A DNA stretch of 59,293 nucleotides from Lachnospiraceae bacterium (GCA_017436865.1 JAFSCH010000066.1:1-59293); one strand, 5' to 3'. Positions 25,834-34,085 are shown, numbered from the stretch's first letter. Notes: generated by a model not told the origin, from the sequence alone. A program made the numbers and translations.

Positions 25834-25860
25834 AGGAAATAATCACATAAATTATATAAT
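25806..25860 (+). promoter_or_regulatory. LytTR-type direct repeat and promoter, copy 3
   Basis: CAATTGGGG, 12 bases, CAGATAAAG and a perfect TATAAT at 25855-25860, 19 bases after the second half-site. The direct repeat overlaps the last codons and stop of lanM. It drives the secreted protein at 25914. Confidence 0.7.
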
Positions 25861-25913
25861 TTGTGTAAAAATAGGAATATCAAGTGCTTGAATAAGAAAA
25901 GGAGGAAATAGAA

Positions 25914-26417
25914 ATGAAGAAAATGGCAATAGTATTAATGGTGTTTGTAATGAGTATGGGAACTGGTGTGACAACATATGCTTCTGAGGAACAAAAAACA
26001 GTTAATGAAGATGTTGTTATTATTCGAGAAGATGTAGCAAGAGAAGAAGCGATGCAGGATGCTACGTTTAGTGTAGGTAAAGCGAATAAGCTTAAAAAGT
26101 TAGAAAAGGCGCCCAATGATTTTATGAGTATTTTTTCAGCAGATGAGCCAGTATCATGGAAAGTATGGGGAGAAAGAAAATATAAACAAATAGACGGTAA
26201 AGAAGGTTACATTCCATATGGATATTCAGCACATATGAAAGGTGAAACGGTGTTAGACACTTATCATTATACAAGAACGTATTTCGGAGCGATAATGAAA
26301 TATGGAGATTCAGATAGGCGGTGGGGAACGGGAACTGTTTGTGCACCAGGAACTTGGGTTGACAAAGAAACTGCATCAAATAAAACATTATATGTTAAAT
26401 ATGGAACAGAAGATTAA
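25914..26417 (+). CDS. Secreted protein of unknown function in the lanthipeptide island
   Basis: 167 aa with a clear signal peptide (MKKMAIVLMVFVMSMGTG, cleavage near YAS-EE). AAGGAGG lies just upstream. The mature part has an acidic first section, then an aromatic and Gly-rich C-terminal domain (YKQIDGKEGYIPYGYSAHM, YHYTRTYFGAIMKYGDSDRR, WGTGTVCAPGTW) with a single Cys. The Trp/Tyr/Gly-rich pattern after a signal peptide recalls lactococcin 972-type secreted proteins, but I cannot confirm that. It is likely a secreted effector or bacteriocin-like product with the two following genes as partners. Confidence 0.7.
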   Translation: MKKMAIVLMVFVMSMGTGVTTYASEEQKTVNEDVVIIREDVAREEAMQDATFSVGKANKLKKLEKAPNDFMSIFSADEPVSWKVWGERKYKQIDGKEGYIPYGYSAHMKGETVLDTYHYTRTYFGAIMKYGDSDRRWGTGTVCAPGTWVDKETASNKTLYVKYGTED

Positions 26418-27312
26418 TATATCAAAAAAATATATAATAAAAATTGTGATGCTTTTTTTGAATATCATGTGTTTGATAGTAGGGATTTGGGGAATACATG
26501 GACTTTGGATAGATGGAAAAGTAGTAAGGAGAGATGAAGGATTTATTTTCTTCTCATTGCAGCATGAGAGTTCCCCTTTTTCAGTGGATATTCAGAATTT
26601 TAGGCAATTGCAAAAAGAATTGTTGGATACGGAATGGTATGAGTACTATGAAATATATGGACAACCTTTATTCTTAGAGGAAAATATTTTTCAAGATAAG
26701 GAAAATGATTGGAAAACAGATGATGGGAAACATATCATAAATGCAGTACAAATAGGGCAGAATGTATGTGATGATTTTGGCATTGAAATATATAAAGGAA
26801 GAGAATTTATAAAATCGGATTTTTTATATAAATCCAAAGAAAAATTGCCAATCTTAATAGGATATGAATGGGTAAATAAGTTGTCAATTGGAGATATTGT
26901 TTGTGTAGAGTATTTATATGATACCTATGAATGTGTGGTAATTGGTGTTTTGGCTCCTGAATCTATGATATATATGACGAATAAAACATATCTTTTAGAT
27001 AATTGCATTGTTATGCCTAGTTTTGAGGTCTTACAAGGAAGTAATATTACAGATGGATTGAAGATTCACTACGCAAATAAGGTTAGTGGAATAATCAAAG
27101 CTGAAAAAGGGAAAGAGAGACAGGCAATAAAATATTTGAATTCTTGCATTAAGAATACATCTACGGGGGAATATTCATGGTACTCTACTTTGATGGATAT
27201 TAATCTTAGACATACATTTCATGTTGGAATTTACGAAATACTTGTTATGGATATAGTAGTTTGTTTTCTTATGAATGCTTTTATACGAAGAAAGGTTAGA
27301 AGAAATAAATGA
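26401..27312 (+). CDS. Membrane protein with MacB/FtsX-like external domain
   Basis: 303 aa starting at ATG 26401, overlapping the previous gene by 17 bases. One helix lies near residues 11-31 and one near the C-terminus (ILVMDIVVCFLMNAFI), with a large external domain between. IYKGREFIKSDF, LPILIGYEWVNKLSIGDIV and CVVIGVLAPESM follow the pattern of the MacB periplasmic core domain. ABC permeases of this type have three C-terminal helices; only one is left, so this is a truncated permease or a stand-alone relative. No ATPase gene is nearby. Its stop overlaps the start of the next frame (ATGA). Confidence 0.6.
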   Translation: MEQKINISKKYIIKIVMLFLNIMCLIVGIWGIHGLWIDGKVVRRDEGFIFFSLQHESSPFSVDIQNFRQLQKELLDTEWYEYYEIYGQPLFLEENIFQDKENDWKTDDGKHIINAVQIGQNVCDDFGIEIYKGREFIKSDFLYKSKEKLPILIGYEWVNKLSIGDIVCVEYLYDTYECVVIGVLAPESMIYMTNKTYLLDNCIVMPSFEVLQGSNITDGLKIHYANKVSGIIKAEKGKERQAIKYLNSCIKNTSTGEYSWYSTLMDINLRHTFHVGIYEILVMDIVVCFLMNAFIRRKVRRNK

Positions 27313-28073
27313 CGAAGGATACGTATATGAGAAGTAGCATATTGTTAGTAGGAATTATAATTGCTTTATTAGCAGGATGTACACAGGATGTCAAAAGGTG
27401 CAGGGGGATTGTGATATATCGGTAAGTAGTGATGGGAAAAAATATATGGATAAAACCAAAGAAGGAAGAAGATAGTTATCTTTTCTCGTAGGATAAGGAT
27501 TTATTAGTGGAGTCAGAGGGAGAAGAGAAAAATATTTTTTCTGATATAGTGTCCAAATGGGATGTGTTACGGGATGCGTTGGGAAGTAGAATAAGGCTAT
27601 GTAGTGATGATGTAGTGAAATTCACAGATGGAACGTATGGATATCTTTTGATAGAGGATGCTAGAATAACAACACTAACTTATCAGAGTGGAGATCATGT
27701 GTGGAGAATATTTACCGAAGAAGCTTGCAGTGAGCCGATGTTATTAAAGCAGGATGATAGTTATTATGAAGCGTATCGAATCTGTGCTCAGGAATCTTTA
27801 GATGATTTTTTGTATACATATGGTATGTTTTATGGTGTAGGTGATTATGCTGGAATTTGCGTATTATCAAAAGGAATTGAATATTCAGATGAGCAACAGA
27901 TAGAGTGGGAAAAACAGAATATTCGCATAACGCAAATGGAAGTAGAAGAAGGAAAAAGTGAAGATGAAAAGAAAGTAAAGTGTGTATTTCGATTTGCAGA
28001 CGGCGAGAAAGTGTTATATTTACACTTGGTAAGAGAAAATAATAATTGGTATGTAAATGGATTGCCACAGTAA
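27309..28073 (+). pseudogene. Frameshifted lipoprotein gene
   Basis: ATG 27309 overlaps the preceding stop. The first frame gives a lipoprotein signal ending LLAGC, then fails after TQDVKR. The sequence continues in a second frame (VQGDCDISVSSDGKKYMDKT) and then a third frame (EDSYLFS, a TAG at 27489, DKDLLVESEGEEKNIFSDI), which runs open to 28073. Restoring two frameshifts and one stop gives a single lipoprotein of about 250 residues. The 188-residue frame from 27507 lacks a signal peptide and is only the 3' part. It probably worked with the FtsX-like neighbour, for example as an immunity protein; that is inference. Confidence 0.75.
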
Positions 28074-28098
28074 GAAAGGGACGTTAAGCGTCCCTTTC
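28074..28098. terminator. Bidirectional terminator between converging genes
   Basis: GAAAGGGACG/CGTCCCTTTC, a perfect 10-bp stem with a TTAAG loop. It overlaps the last codons of the minus-strand symporter gene. Confidence 0.75.
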
Positions 28099-29481
28099 GC
28101 TCGTTATCCGCACTACTGTCCCGGAAAGTGCCAGCACACCAATCAGATTCGGGATTGCCATTAATCCGTTAAAGGCATCGGAGATATTCCACACAAGGTC
28201 AAGGTTCATGGTTGCGCCTATCATAATAAAGAGCACAAAGATTCCTTTATAGATTATGGTAGACCGTGTTCCGAAGAGGAATTCCCAAGCCTTTGCGCCG
28301 TAATAGCTCCAGCCAAGTATGGTGGCAAAGGCAAAGAATAAAATAGCAATGGCAATGAAGATACTGCCAAACCGAATATCACCAATATGGAAAACCGTGC
28401 CAAAGGCTTCACTCACAAGGGCGGTGGGCTTAGCATTGGTCAAGACTTCTCCTGTTTGCAGGTCGATTAACCCGGAGGAGAGAATGGCAAAGGCGGTTAA
28501 GGTACATACAACTATGGTATCGGCAAATACTTCAAAGATGCCCCACATGCCTTGTCTTACAGGATCAGATACATTGGCAGCAGCGTGAACGATGACTGAG
28601 GAGCCAAGTCCTGCTTCGTTAGAAAAAATTCCTCGTTTTAAGCCCCATGTGACGGCATTCTGAATAGCAATGCCAATAGCAGCCCCACCTAAGGCACGAG
28701 AACCGAAGGCAAAAGAGATGATAGAGTGAAATACCTCTCCAAGCATGGAGAAATTACCTAACAGAACGAGTAAGGTGCCAAGGATATAGGCACAAGCCAT
28801 AAAGGGAACCAGCTTCTCTGTAATCTGGGATATACGCTGGATGCCACCTAAGATAACCATTCCGATTAGAAGCATGAGGATAAATCCAATGGTTAGGGCA
28901 TAAAGATTCACATAGAGAGAGCCAAAAGAGATAGTTTTATCTAAGGCAGGAAAGCGAAAAACAGAGATGATATTGTGAGCGATGGTATTTGCCTGACTCA
29001 TATTTCCCATGCCAAAGGAGGCAAGAACGCAGAAGATAGAAAAGAGATAGGCAAGAGCTTTTCCAAGTGTCTGAAAGCCTTTGATAGAACCAAGCCCATC
29101 CCGTAGATAATACATAGCACCGCCACACCATTCACCATCGGCATTTTTGCAACGGTAATGGATACCGAGTACGATTTCGCAGTAATGAGTCATCATGCCG
29201 AAAAACGCAGATACCCACATCCAGAATACAGCACCGGGACCACCGGAGACAATGGCAGCAGCGACACCTGCGATATTGCCGACTCCCATGGTTCCTGCAA
29301 GAGCGGTACAAAGCGCCTGAAAGGGGGAGATGGAAGAGGTTTCAGTAATAGAGGTATTATTTAAAGGTTTTTTAAACAAACTTCCAAATGTTTTTGAAAG
29401 TATTTGCCCAATATGTGTAAGTTGGAAAAATTTTGTCTGTATGGTAAGATAAATTCCGGCTATAAAGATAAAGAGGAACAT
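28084..29481 (-). CDS. Alanine/sodium symporter (AGCS family)
   Basis: Polytopic membrane transporter (465 aa, about 11 helices) importing alanine or glycine with Na+. The family signatures are evident: GTMGVGNIAGVAAAIVSGGP, GGAMYYLRDGLG and GIFSNEAGLGSS. The N-terminus starts MFLFIFIAGIYLTIQTKFFQ, a little shorter than usual. An in-frame TAA 15 bases upstream rules out a longer start, and the ribosome binding site (AACAGG) is weak. It is a single gene on the minus strand, ended by the hairpin at 28074. Confidence 0.92.
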   Translation of the reverse strand: MFLFIFIAGIYLTIQTKFFQLTHIGQILSKTFGSLFKKPLNNTSITETSSISPFQALCTALAGTMGVGNIAGVAAAIVSGGPGAVFWMWVSAFFGMMTHYCEIVLGIHYRCKNADGEWCGGAMYYLRDGLGSIKGFQTLGKALAYLFSIFCVLASFGMGNMSQANTIAHNIISVFRFPALDKTISFGSLYVNLYALTIGFILMLLIGMVILGGIQRISQITEKLVPFMACAYILGTLLVLLGNFSMLGEVFHSIISFAFGSRALGGAAIGIAIQNAVTWGLKRGIFSNEAGLGSSVIVHAAANVSDPVRQGMWGIFEVFADTIVVCTLTAFAILSSGLIDLQTGEVLTNAKPTALVSEAFGTVFHIGDIRFGSIFIAIAILFFAFATILGWSYYGAKAWEFLFGTRSTIIYKGIFVLFIMIGATMNLDLVWNISDAFNGLMAIPNLIGVLALSGTVVRITSERDA

Positions 29482-29577
29482 GGAGTACCTGTTTTAGAAT
29501 TTACTTAGTATATAATCTATACTTATTTGGTTCAGAAAATGCAGAATACATAAAAAAAGCCCCATAAAAGGGAGGAT

Positions 29578-29603
29578 GCCAAGTAATCAACCGATTACTT
29601 GGC
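29578..29603. promoter_or_regulatory. Hairpin in the leader region of the symporter gene
   Basis: GCCAAGTAATC/GATTACTTGGC, an 11-bp perfect stem with a 4-base loop. On the minus strand it is followed by CTCCC-TTTTAT-GGGGC and seven T residues, about 70 bases before the symporter start. This could be a two-hairpin attenuator. No glycine riboswitch motif is visible. The rest of 29604-29812 is plain AT-rich sequence. Confidence 0.4.
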
Positions 29604-29812
29604 ATTATTATGAAAAAGTTATTATAAGTAATGCTATCATTTATTGTGTTATATATCGAATGTCGTTTCATTTACTTATCTTATGAACTTAGTATATACA
29701 AAGTTCGTGACTAAATCGTGTTAATTTTTTGAATAATTATAAAAATAATTATGAACGAAATATGAATGGGAACACACAAAAATTTGTAGAAATAACTGAA
29801 AAAATAAAAATA

Positions 29813-29834
29813 CCCGTCAGCATAAACTGACGGG
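29813..29834 (-). terminator. Terminator of the cyclophilin gene
   Basis: CCCGTCAG/CTGACGGG with a 6-base loop; on the minus strand it is followed by TATTTTTATTTT. It lies just after the stop of the minus-strand gene. Confidence 0.85.
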
Positions 29835-29842
29835 TTCGCTAT

Positions 29843-30364
29843 TTAGTACTGTTCTGGTTCTGCATATTCTACGCCGAAGCAGTCAACCGTAACGGTTTTC
29901 ATCATCTGCTTAGCGAGTGGTCTGTCAGAGTAATCAGTCTGTGTGGTTGCGATTTTGTTCACAATATTCTGGCCTTCGATTACTTTACCGAATGCAGCAT
30001 AAGCACCATCAAGATGTGGAGAATTCTTATGCATAATGAAGAACTGGGAGCCTGCTGAGTTAGGCATCATGCTTCTAGCCATAGATAACACACCTTCGGT
30101 ATGTTTTAAGTCATTCTGGAAGCCGTTCTGAGCAAATTCACCTGCGATAGAGTAGCCTGGGCCGCCCATACCTGTTCCGTCAGGACATCCGCCTTGAATC
30201 ATAAAGCCGTTGATGACTCTGTGGAAGATTAATCCATCATAGTAGCCTTTTTTTACAAGACTGATGAAGTTATTTACCGTATTAGGAGCGATTTCAGGAT
30301 AAAGCTCTGCTTTGATGATATCGCCATTTTCCATTTCGATTGTTACAACTGGATTCTGTGCCAT
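29843..30364 (-). CDS. Cyclophilin-type peptidyl-prolyl isomerase
   Basis: Cytosolic cyclophilin (173 aa, single domain, no signal peptide) catalysing cis-trans isomerisation of prolyl bonds. Core motifs: FHRVINGFMIQGGCPDGTGMGG (catalytic Arg and Gln), LSMARSMMPNSAGSQFFI and LDGAYAAFGKV. The ribosome binding site AAGGAG lies upstream on the minus strand. It is a single gene with its own terminator. Confidence 0.95.
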   Translation of the reverse strand: MAQNPVVTIEMENGDIIKAELYPEIAPNTVNNFISLVKKGYYDGLIFHRVINGFMIQGGCPDGTGMGGPGYSIAGEFAQNGFQNDLKHTEGVLSMARSMMPNSAGSQFFIMHKNSPHLDGAYAAFGKVIEGQNIVNKIATTQTDYSDRPLAKQMMKTVTVDCFGVEYAEPEQY

Positions 30365-30454
30365 AAAATAGATCTCCTTTTCAAAGTATTCTACATGATA
30401 GTTTACTTGAAAACATCCTTAACGTAAAGTAAAATGTTTATAATGTGAAATAAG

Positions 30455-30480
30455 GTTACTGGAACGGAGAGAACAGTAAC
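30455..30480. repeat. 26-bp dispersed repeat, inverted copy
   Basis: Bounded by GTTACTG and CAGTAAC with the heart GAACGGAGAGAA. It is the reverse complement of 14756-14781 except for one central base. It sits in the gap between the cyclophilin gene and the divergent GNAT gene. Confidence 0.7.
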
Positions 30481-30563
30481 TGTCTACCAAAACACAATTA
30501 AAGGAAAAAGTGTAGAATTTGACAACTTATGAATGATATGGCTAAATATAAGAGGCACCAATA

Positions 30564-31292
30564 ATGCAAAAGAAATTTTATATAAATATAGATAAAGAAA
30601 TGGAAAAAGATGAATATGTCCTTTTGACGGACGAAACAGAGGTTGCGATAGAATGTAGCGAACAACAGCAGCCCTATCTGTTTTTGCTGACAGAGGAGAA
30701 TAAACATGAGAGTCTTCCGACAGGAGTGTATTGTATTGAGAGGATGGAAGATGCGAGCGAAGACTATCTGAAAAAGGTTTACCAACGGGCAAAGGGGCTT
30801 CCGTGGGAGATTCTGACAACGGAGAGGTTATTGATTCGTGAGATTACTGTAGAGGATGTGCCACGCCTTTATGAGTTGTATGCAGAGGATTCGATTACTC
30901 GTTACATGGAGCCATTGTTCCCGACACGGCAGCAGGAAGAAGAGTATACGAGAGATTACATTAAGAATGTTTATCACTTTTATGGCTATGGGATGTGGCT
31001 TATTACGTTGAAGGAAAGTGGAGAAGTAATAGGCAGGGCTGGTTTAGAATATAAAGAGGGTTTTGAAGGTTTGGAAATGGGGTTTATGTTGGGAAAAGAG
31101 TACCAGCATAAAGGATATGCTTATGAGGCATGTAAGGCGATTTTGGAATATGCCAAATCAGAATTAGAGCAGAATGATATTTATGCGGTTGTTCATAAAG
31201 AAAATCTCGCATCGATATCGTTGTGTGAAAGAATAGGCCTAAAAGAAAAGAGAGAGTATACCGTTCACACAGAATTTAACATTTATTACTAA
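30564..31292 (+). CDS. GNAT family acetyltransferase (RimJ/RimL type)
   Basis: 242 aa. An N-terminal segment of about 85 residues with no recognised fold precedes the acetyltransferase domain, which starts at LTTERLLIREITVEDVPRLY, the usual RimJ/RimL beginning. Acetyl-CoA contacts are expected at LGKEYQHKGYAYEA, and the C-terminal half has NLASISLCERIGLKEK. It likely acetylates a small molecule or an N-terminal amine; the substrate is unknown. The ribosome binding site is weak (AGAGG). Confidence 0.8.
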   Translation: MQKKFYINIDKEMEKDEYVLLTDETEVAIECSEQQQPYLFLLTEENKHESLPTGVYCIERMEDASEDYLKKVYQRAKGLPWEILTTERLLIREITVEDVPRLYELYAEDSITRYMEPLFPTRQQEEEYTRDYIKNVYHFYGYGMWLITLKESGEVIGRAGLEYKEGFEGLEMGFMLGKEYQHKGYAYEACKAILEYAKSELEQNDIYAVVHKENLASISLCERIGLKEKREYTVHTEFNIYY

Positions 31293-31300
31293 TAGCATAT

Positions 31301-32048
31301 ATGGAATCCAGTAAATATGTAGAACAGATGGTTTATGGAATTCCGTCTTCTGCGTATTTATCAGGAATCGTTTATAACAAGGATGTTTTCTATCAGGCAG
31401 GGATTTCACAGCCACCAAAAGGGAGATGTTCAGTGGTATAAGATGTTATCCTATGTAGTATATGATAGCAATCATAAGCCACAGCATTTGATTGGTAAAT
31501 TGATAAATGTGCAGAAGGAAATTGTGGAAAAGCAGCAGATTGAAAATAAAGCATACCGTGATCCGCTTACGGGCATTTATAATCGTGAAGGATTTCGTAG
31601 CAAGTTGGATTCGATTTATGATGAATTGGAACAAAAATTACCAGTCACGATAGTGGTTATGGATTTTGATAGCTTTAAGAGTGTGAATGATATGCTTGGA
31701 CATGCGGGTGGTGATGCGGCTTTAAAATTTCTTGCGGATACACTCTCTAAAATTTTTGCTAGAAATGCGATTGTTGCACGCTATGGCGGTGATGAGTTTA
31801 TGCTTTGCCTCTATGAGACACAGGAGGAGAAGGTTCGGGAATTGCTCGAAGAGCTTGTAAAGGAGATGGATAGGGTATTTACTTATCAAGCATTGTCGCA
31901 TAAGATTTCTATTAGTGTCGGAGCGGTCTTGACCAACGAGCCGGTTGGATTTGAGATATTATACAAAGAGGCAGATAAAGTATTGTACTATACGAAGAAT
32001 CATGGCAAGAATGGCTATCATCTGATTCAACATTTAGAAGAAATATAG
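31301..32048 (+). pseudogene. PAS-GGDEF diguanylate cyclase remnant joined to a solute-binding-protein fragment
   Basis: From 31301 one frame encodes GIPSSAYLSGIVYNKDVFYQ and AGISQPPK, typical of a sugar-ABC solute-binding protein, and stops at 31441. Near 31415 the coding sense moves to another frame (GDVQWYKMLSYVVYD), the end of a PAS domain, followed by a complete GGDEF domain (RDPLTGIYNREGF, active site YGGDEFML). The GGDEF frame begins at 31335 only by reading the first part out of frame. A deletion has therefore fused two genes. The cyclase half may still be made from an internal start, but the original sensor is lost. Confidence 0.7.
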
Positions 32049-32058
32049 TAACTATTAT

Positions 32059-32098
32059 AAACAAAAAAACAAGTTCGTAAGGACTTGTTTTTTTGTTT
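32059..32098. terminator. Bidirectional terminator
   Basis: A 16-bp stem with A-run and T-run arms (AAACAAAAAAACAAGT against ACTTGTTTTTTTGTTT). It serves both the GGDEF remnant and the converging HD-GYP gene. Confidence 0.9.
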
Positions 32099-33239
32099 AT
32101 ATAATGGTTTCAATTGAAACGCTCTTTTGTTTTCGTAGGCTCATGATACCTTGATAGTATTCATTCTGAAGGTCGATAATCTCATCGGTTGATGTACGGA
32201 TAACTGGTCGTGAAAAGCTATCTCGGTTGATAAAAATAACATCGCCTTCCATGCCGTTTGTAAGTGTTACATGGTGGTTTAGATAAGAATTTGCAACGTT
32301 TTCTAAAAAAGTGAGAATATATTTCATTTCGTATTTCTGAATACCCTCATCTTCAAAAGTTTTAATAACAGAAAATGGACACATAGCTTTTCGGTAGACA
32401 CGTTCGCTTGTCATGGCGTCAAAAATATCAGCAATGGTAACGATTTTTGCAAACTTGTCAATTTCGTCTCCTGAGAGACCGTAAGGATATCCGCTTCCAT
32501 CGCATTTTTCGTGATGCATGAGAGCTGCATTTTTTACTGAAAGAGGTATGTTTTCAAAACGACTTAATAGATGAAAGCCTTCAACGGTATGAGTCTTGAT
32601 GATGGAAAATTCATCAGGAGTCAGTTTTCCGGGTTTTCTTAATACACCTGAAGGAAGTAAAAACTTTCCAACATCATGAAAGAGACCACAGGCGGTTGCC
32701 ATTCTTTGGTCTTCTTCGGAAAAATGTAACCATTTTGATAAAATATTAGAAATTAATGCAACATCAATGCAGTGTGCATAAACGGAATCATCATGGTTTT
32801 TCGTATTGAGGAGCATATCAAAAACACTGATGTCAGAGTCTTCCTGTTTCATCAGTTGCATGGTTTCTTCTATTAATTCATTTGCAAAAAGCGGCTGATT
32901 GTGATATAAGGATTTCATCAGATTGTCACGGAAATGTTCCGCACATTTTGTGAAATCATTGCTGAAATGCTGAAATTGTAAACTGTTGCGAATACGCTCT
33001 TTGCTGGTCTGAATGGAAGAAGAGTCTTGCAGCTGTGGGAAATCAGAAATCGGTTTTGACAAATCATCTGCGATTTCATCATTGATAAAAATGTAATAGA
33101 CGGAATATCCTTCCAAACGTGATATGATATTTTCTGTTAATACGATGCCCTTTGGAACAAGTGTCGTAAGGTCGTAGGTTAGGACATCCTCAGCGGTTAC
33201 CATACCGGGAATGAGTTCGGAGACTGGTATCTGTTTCAT
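32097..33239 (-). CDS. HD-GYP domain c-di-GMP phosphodiesterase
   Basis: 380 aa soluble protein. The N-terminal region has no recognised sensor fold. The HD-GYP domain shows the first HD in GLFHDVGKFLLP, then the long HHEKCDGSGYPYGLSGDEI signature and IADIFDAMTSERVYRKA. It would hydrolyse cyclic di-GMP and is placed opposite the diguanylate cyclase remnant, suggesting a former synthesis/degradation pair. The start at 33239 has AGAAAGGTG upstream. Confidence 0.9.
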   Translation of the reverse strand: MKQIPVSELIPGMVTAEDVLTYDLTTLVPKGIVLTENIISRLEGYSVYYIFINDEIADDLSKPISDFPQLQDSSSIQTSKERIRNSLQFQHFSNDFTKCAEHFRDNLMKSLYHNQPLFANELIEETMQLMKQEDSDISVFDMLLNTKNHDDSVYAHCIDVALISNILSKWLHFSEEDQRMATACGLFHDVGKFLLPSGVLRKPGKLTPDEFSIIKTHTVEGFHLLSRFENIPLSVKNAALMHHEKCDGSGYPYGLSGDEIDKFAKIVTIADIFDAMTSERVYRKAMCPFSVIKTFEDEGIQKYEMKYILTFLENVANSYLNHHVTLTNGMEGDVIFINRDSFSRPVIRTSTDEIIDLQNEYYQGIMSLRKQKSVSIETII

Positions 33240-33326
33240 GGGCCTTCACCTTTCTAAATAACAATATGTTCATCTTTAAGTTTACGTGTTAATAGTACAA
33301 AAGTCAATAAAAAAGGAGGCAATTGA

Positions 33327-33938
33327 GTGAAAAAATATACATCAATAAATAAAATATCAGATAATAAGTTTCTAAATCTTTTTCATATGCATGCATTAAC
33401 AGATGCGGGAAGGCCATTTGATTATTTCTTTGTATCAAGAAGAAAGGAAGAGAGGTTGAAGCTGTATACCAAAGATATAGAGGCGGAAGGGGTTGTTATC
33501 TATCCGATATGCAAGGAAGAACCGGATAAAATCATAATGATTCGCCAGTATCGATACCCGTTGGATGATTATTTGTATGAGTTACCAGCTGGTTTGATTG
33601 ATGCAGGTGAGACACCTTCTGAGGCAGCAGTTCGCGAGATGAAAGAAGAAACAGGGATGGATTTTGAAGTATATGAAGCTGGAAATGCTGCGTATCGCAG
33701 GCCGTTTTTTATGGGAGCAGGATTTACAGATGAGAGCTGTAATGCTGTTTTTGGGTTTGCAAGTGGTGCGATTAGTAGAGATGAGATGGAGGATACAGAA
33801 AACATACAGGTATTAATTGTTGATAAGCAGGAAGCGAAAAGGATTTTAGCAGAGGAAAAGGTATCTATTCGTGCGGCATATTTGCTGATGCACTTTATTC
33901 ATGCTGACAATAATAATGCATTTGCCTTTTTAGAGTGA
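33327..33938 (+). CDS. NUDIX hydrolase, ADP-ribose pyrophosphatase-like
   Basis: 203 aa. The NUDIX box reads GLIDAGETPSEAAVREMKEE then TGM, a full match to Gx5Ex7REUxEExGU. The upstream MIRQYRYPLDDYLYELPAG is typical of ADP-ribose pyrophosphatases. It would clear ADP-ribose or related dinucleotides. GTG 33327 is supported by AAAGGAGG with 7-base spacing. It is divergent from the HD-GYP gene, with an 87-base shared control region. Confidence 0.9.
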   Translation: MKKYTSINKISDNKFLNLFHMHALTDAGRPFDYFFVSRRKEERLKLYTKDIEAEGVVIYPICKEEPDKIIMIRQYRYPLDDYLYELPAGLIDAGETPSEAAVREMKEETGMDFEVYEAGNAAYRRPFFMGAGFTDESCNAVFGFASGAISRDEMEDTENIQVLIVDKQEAKRILAEEKVSIRAAYLLMHFIHADNNNAFAFLE

Positions 33939-33973
33939 AAATAAACATAAAATGTAAAAAGAGTATATAAAAA

Positions 33974-34026
33974 GTGCACAAAAAATGCACACTGTATTGA
34001 CAAATAAGCCGTGCGATTTCTATACT
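33974..34026 (+). promoter_or_regulatory. Strong promoter with inverted repeat before the lacI-GH36 operon
   Basis: TTGACA (33997-34002), an 18-base spacer and TATACT (34021-34026). An inverted repeat GTGCA-N7-TGCAC lies directly upstream at 33974-33990 and may be an operator. The first long frame from 34011 runs through this promoter, which supports the later start of the regulator. Confidence 0.7.
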
Positions 34027-34085
34027 TGAATTATGTAATGGTAAAAGGGGTAATTAGTGTTAGCAGAAAACGGAAAGGGATGATT

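Noticed and set aside
29482-29812. Glycine riboswitch before the alanine/sodium symporter gene
   Set aside because: This class of gene often has one, but none of the conserved glycine aptamer motifs is visible on the minus strand; only simple hairpins are.
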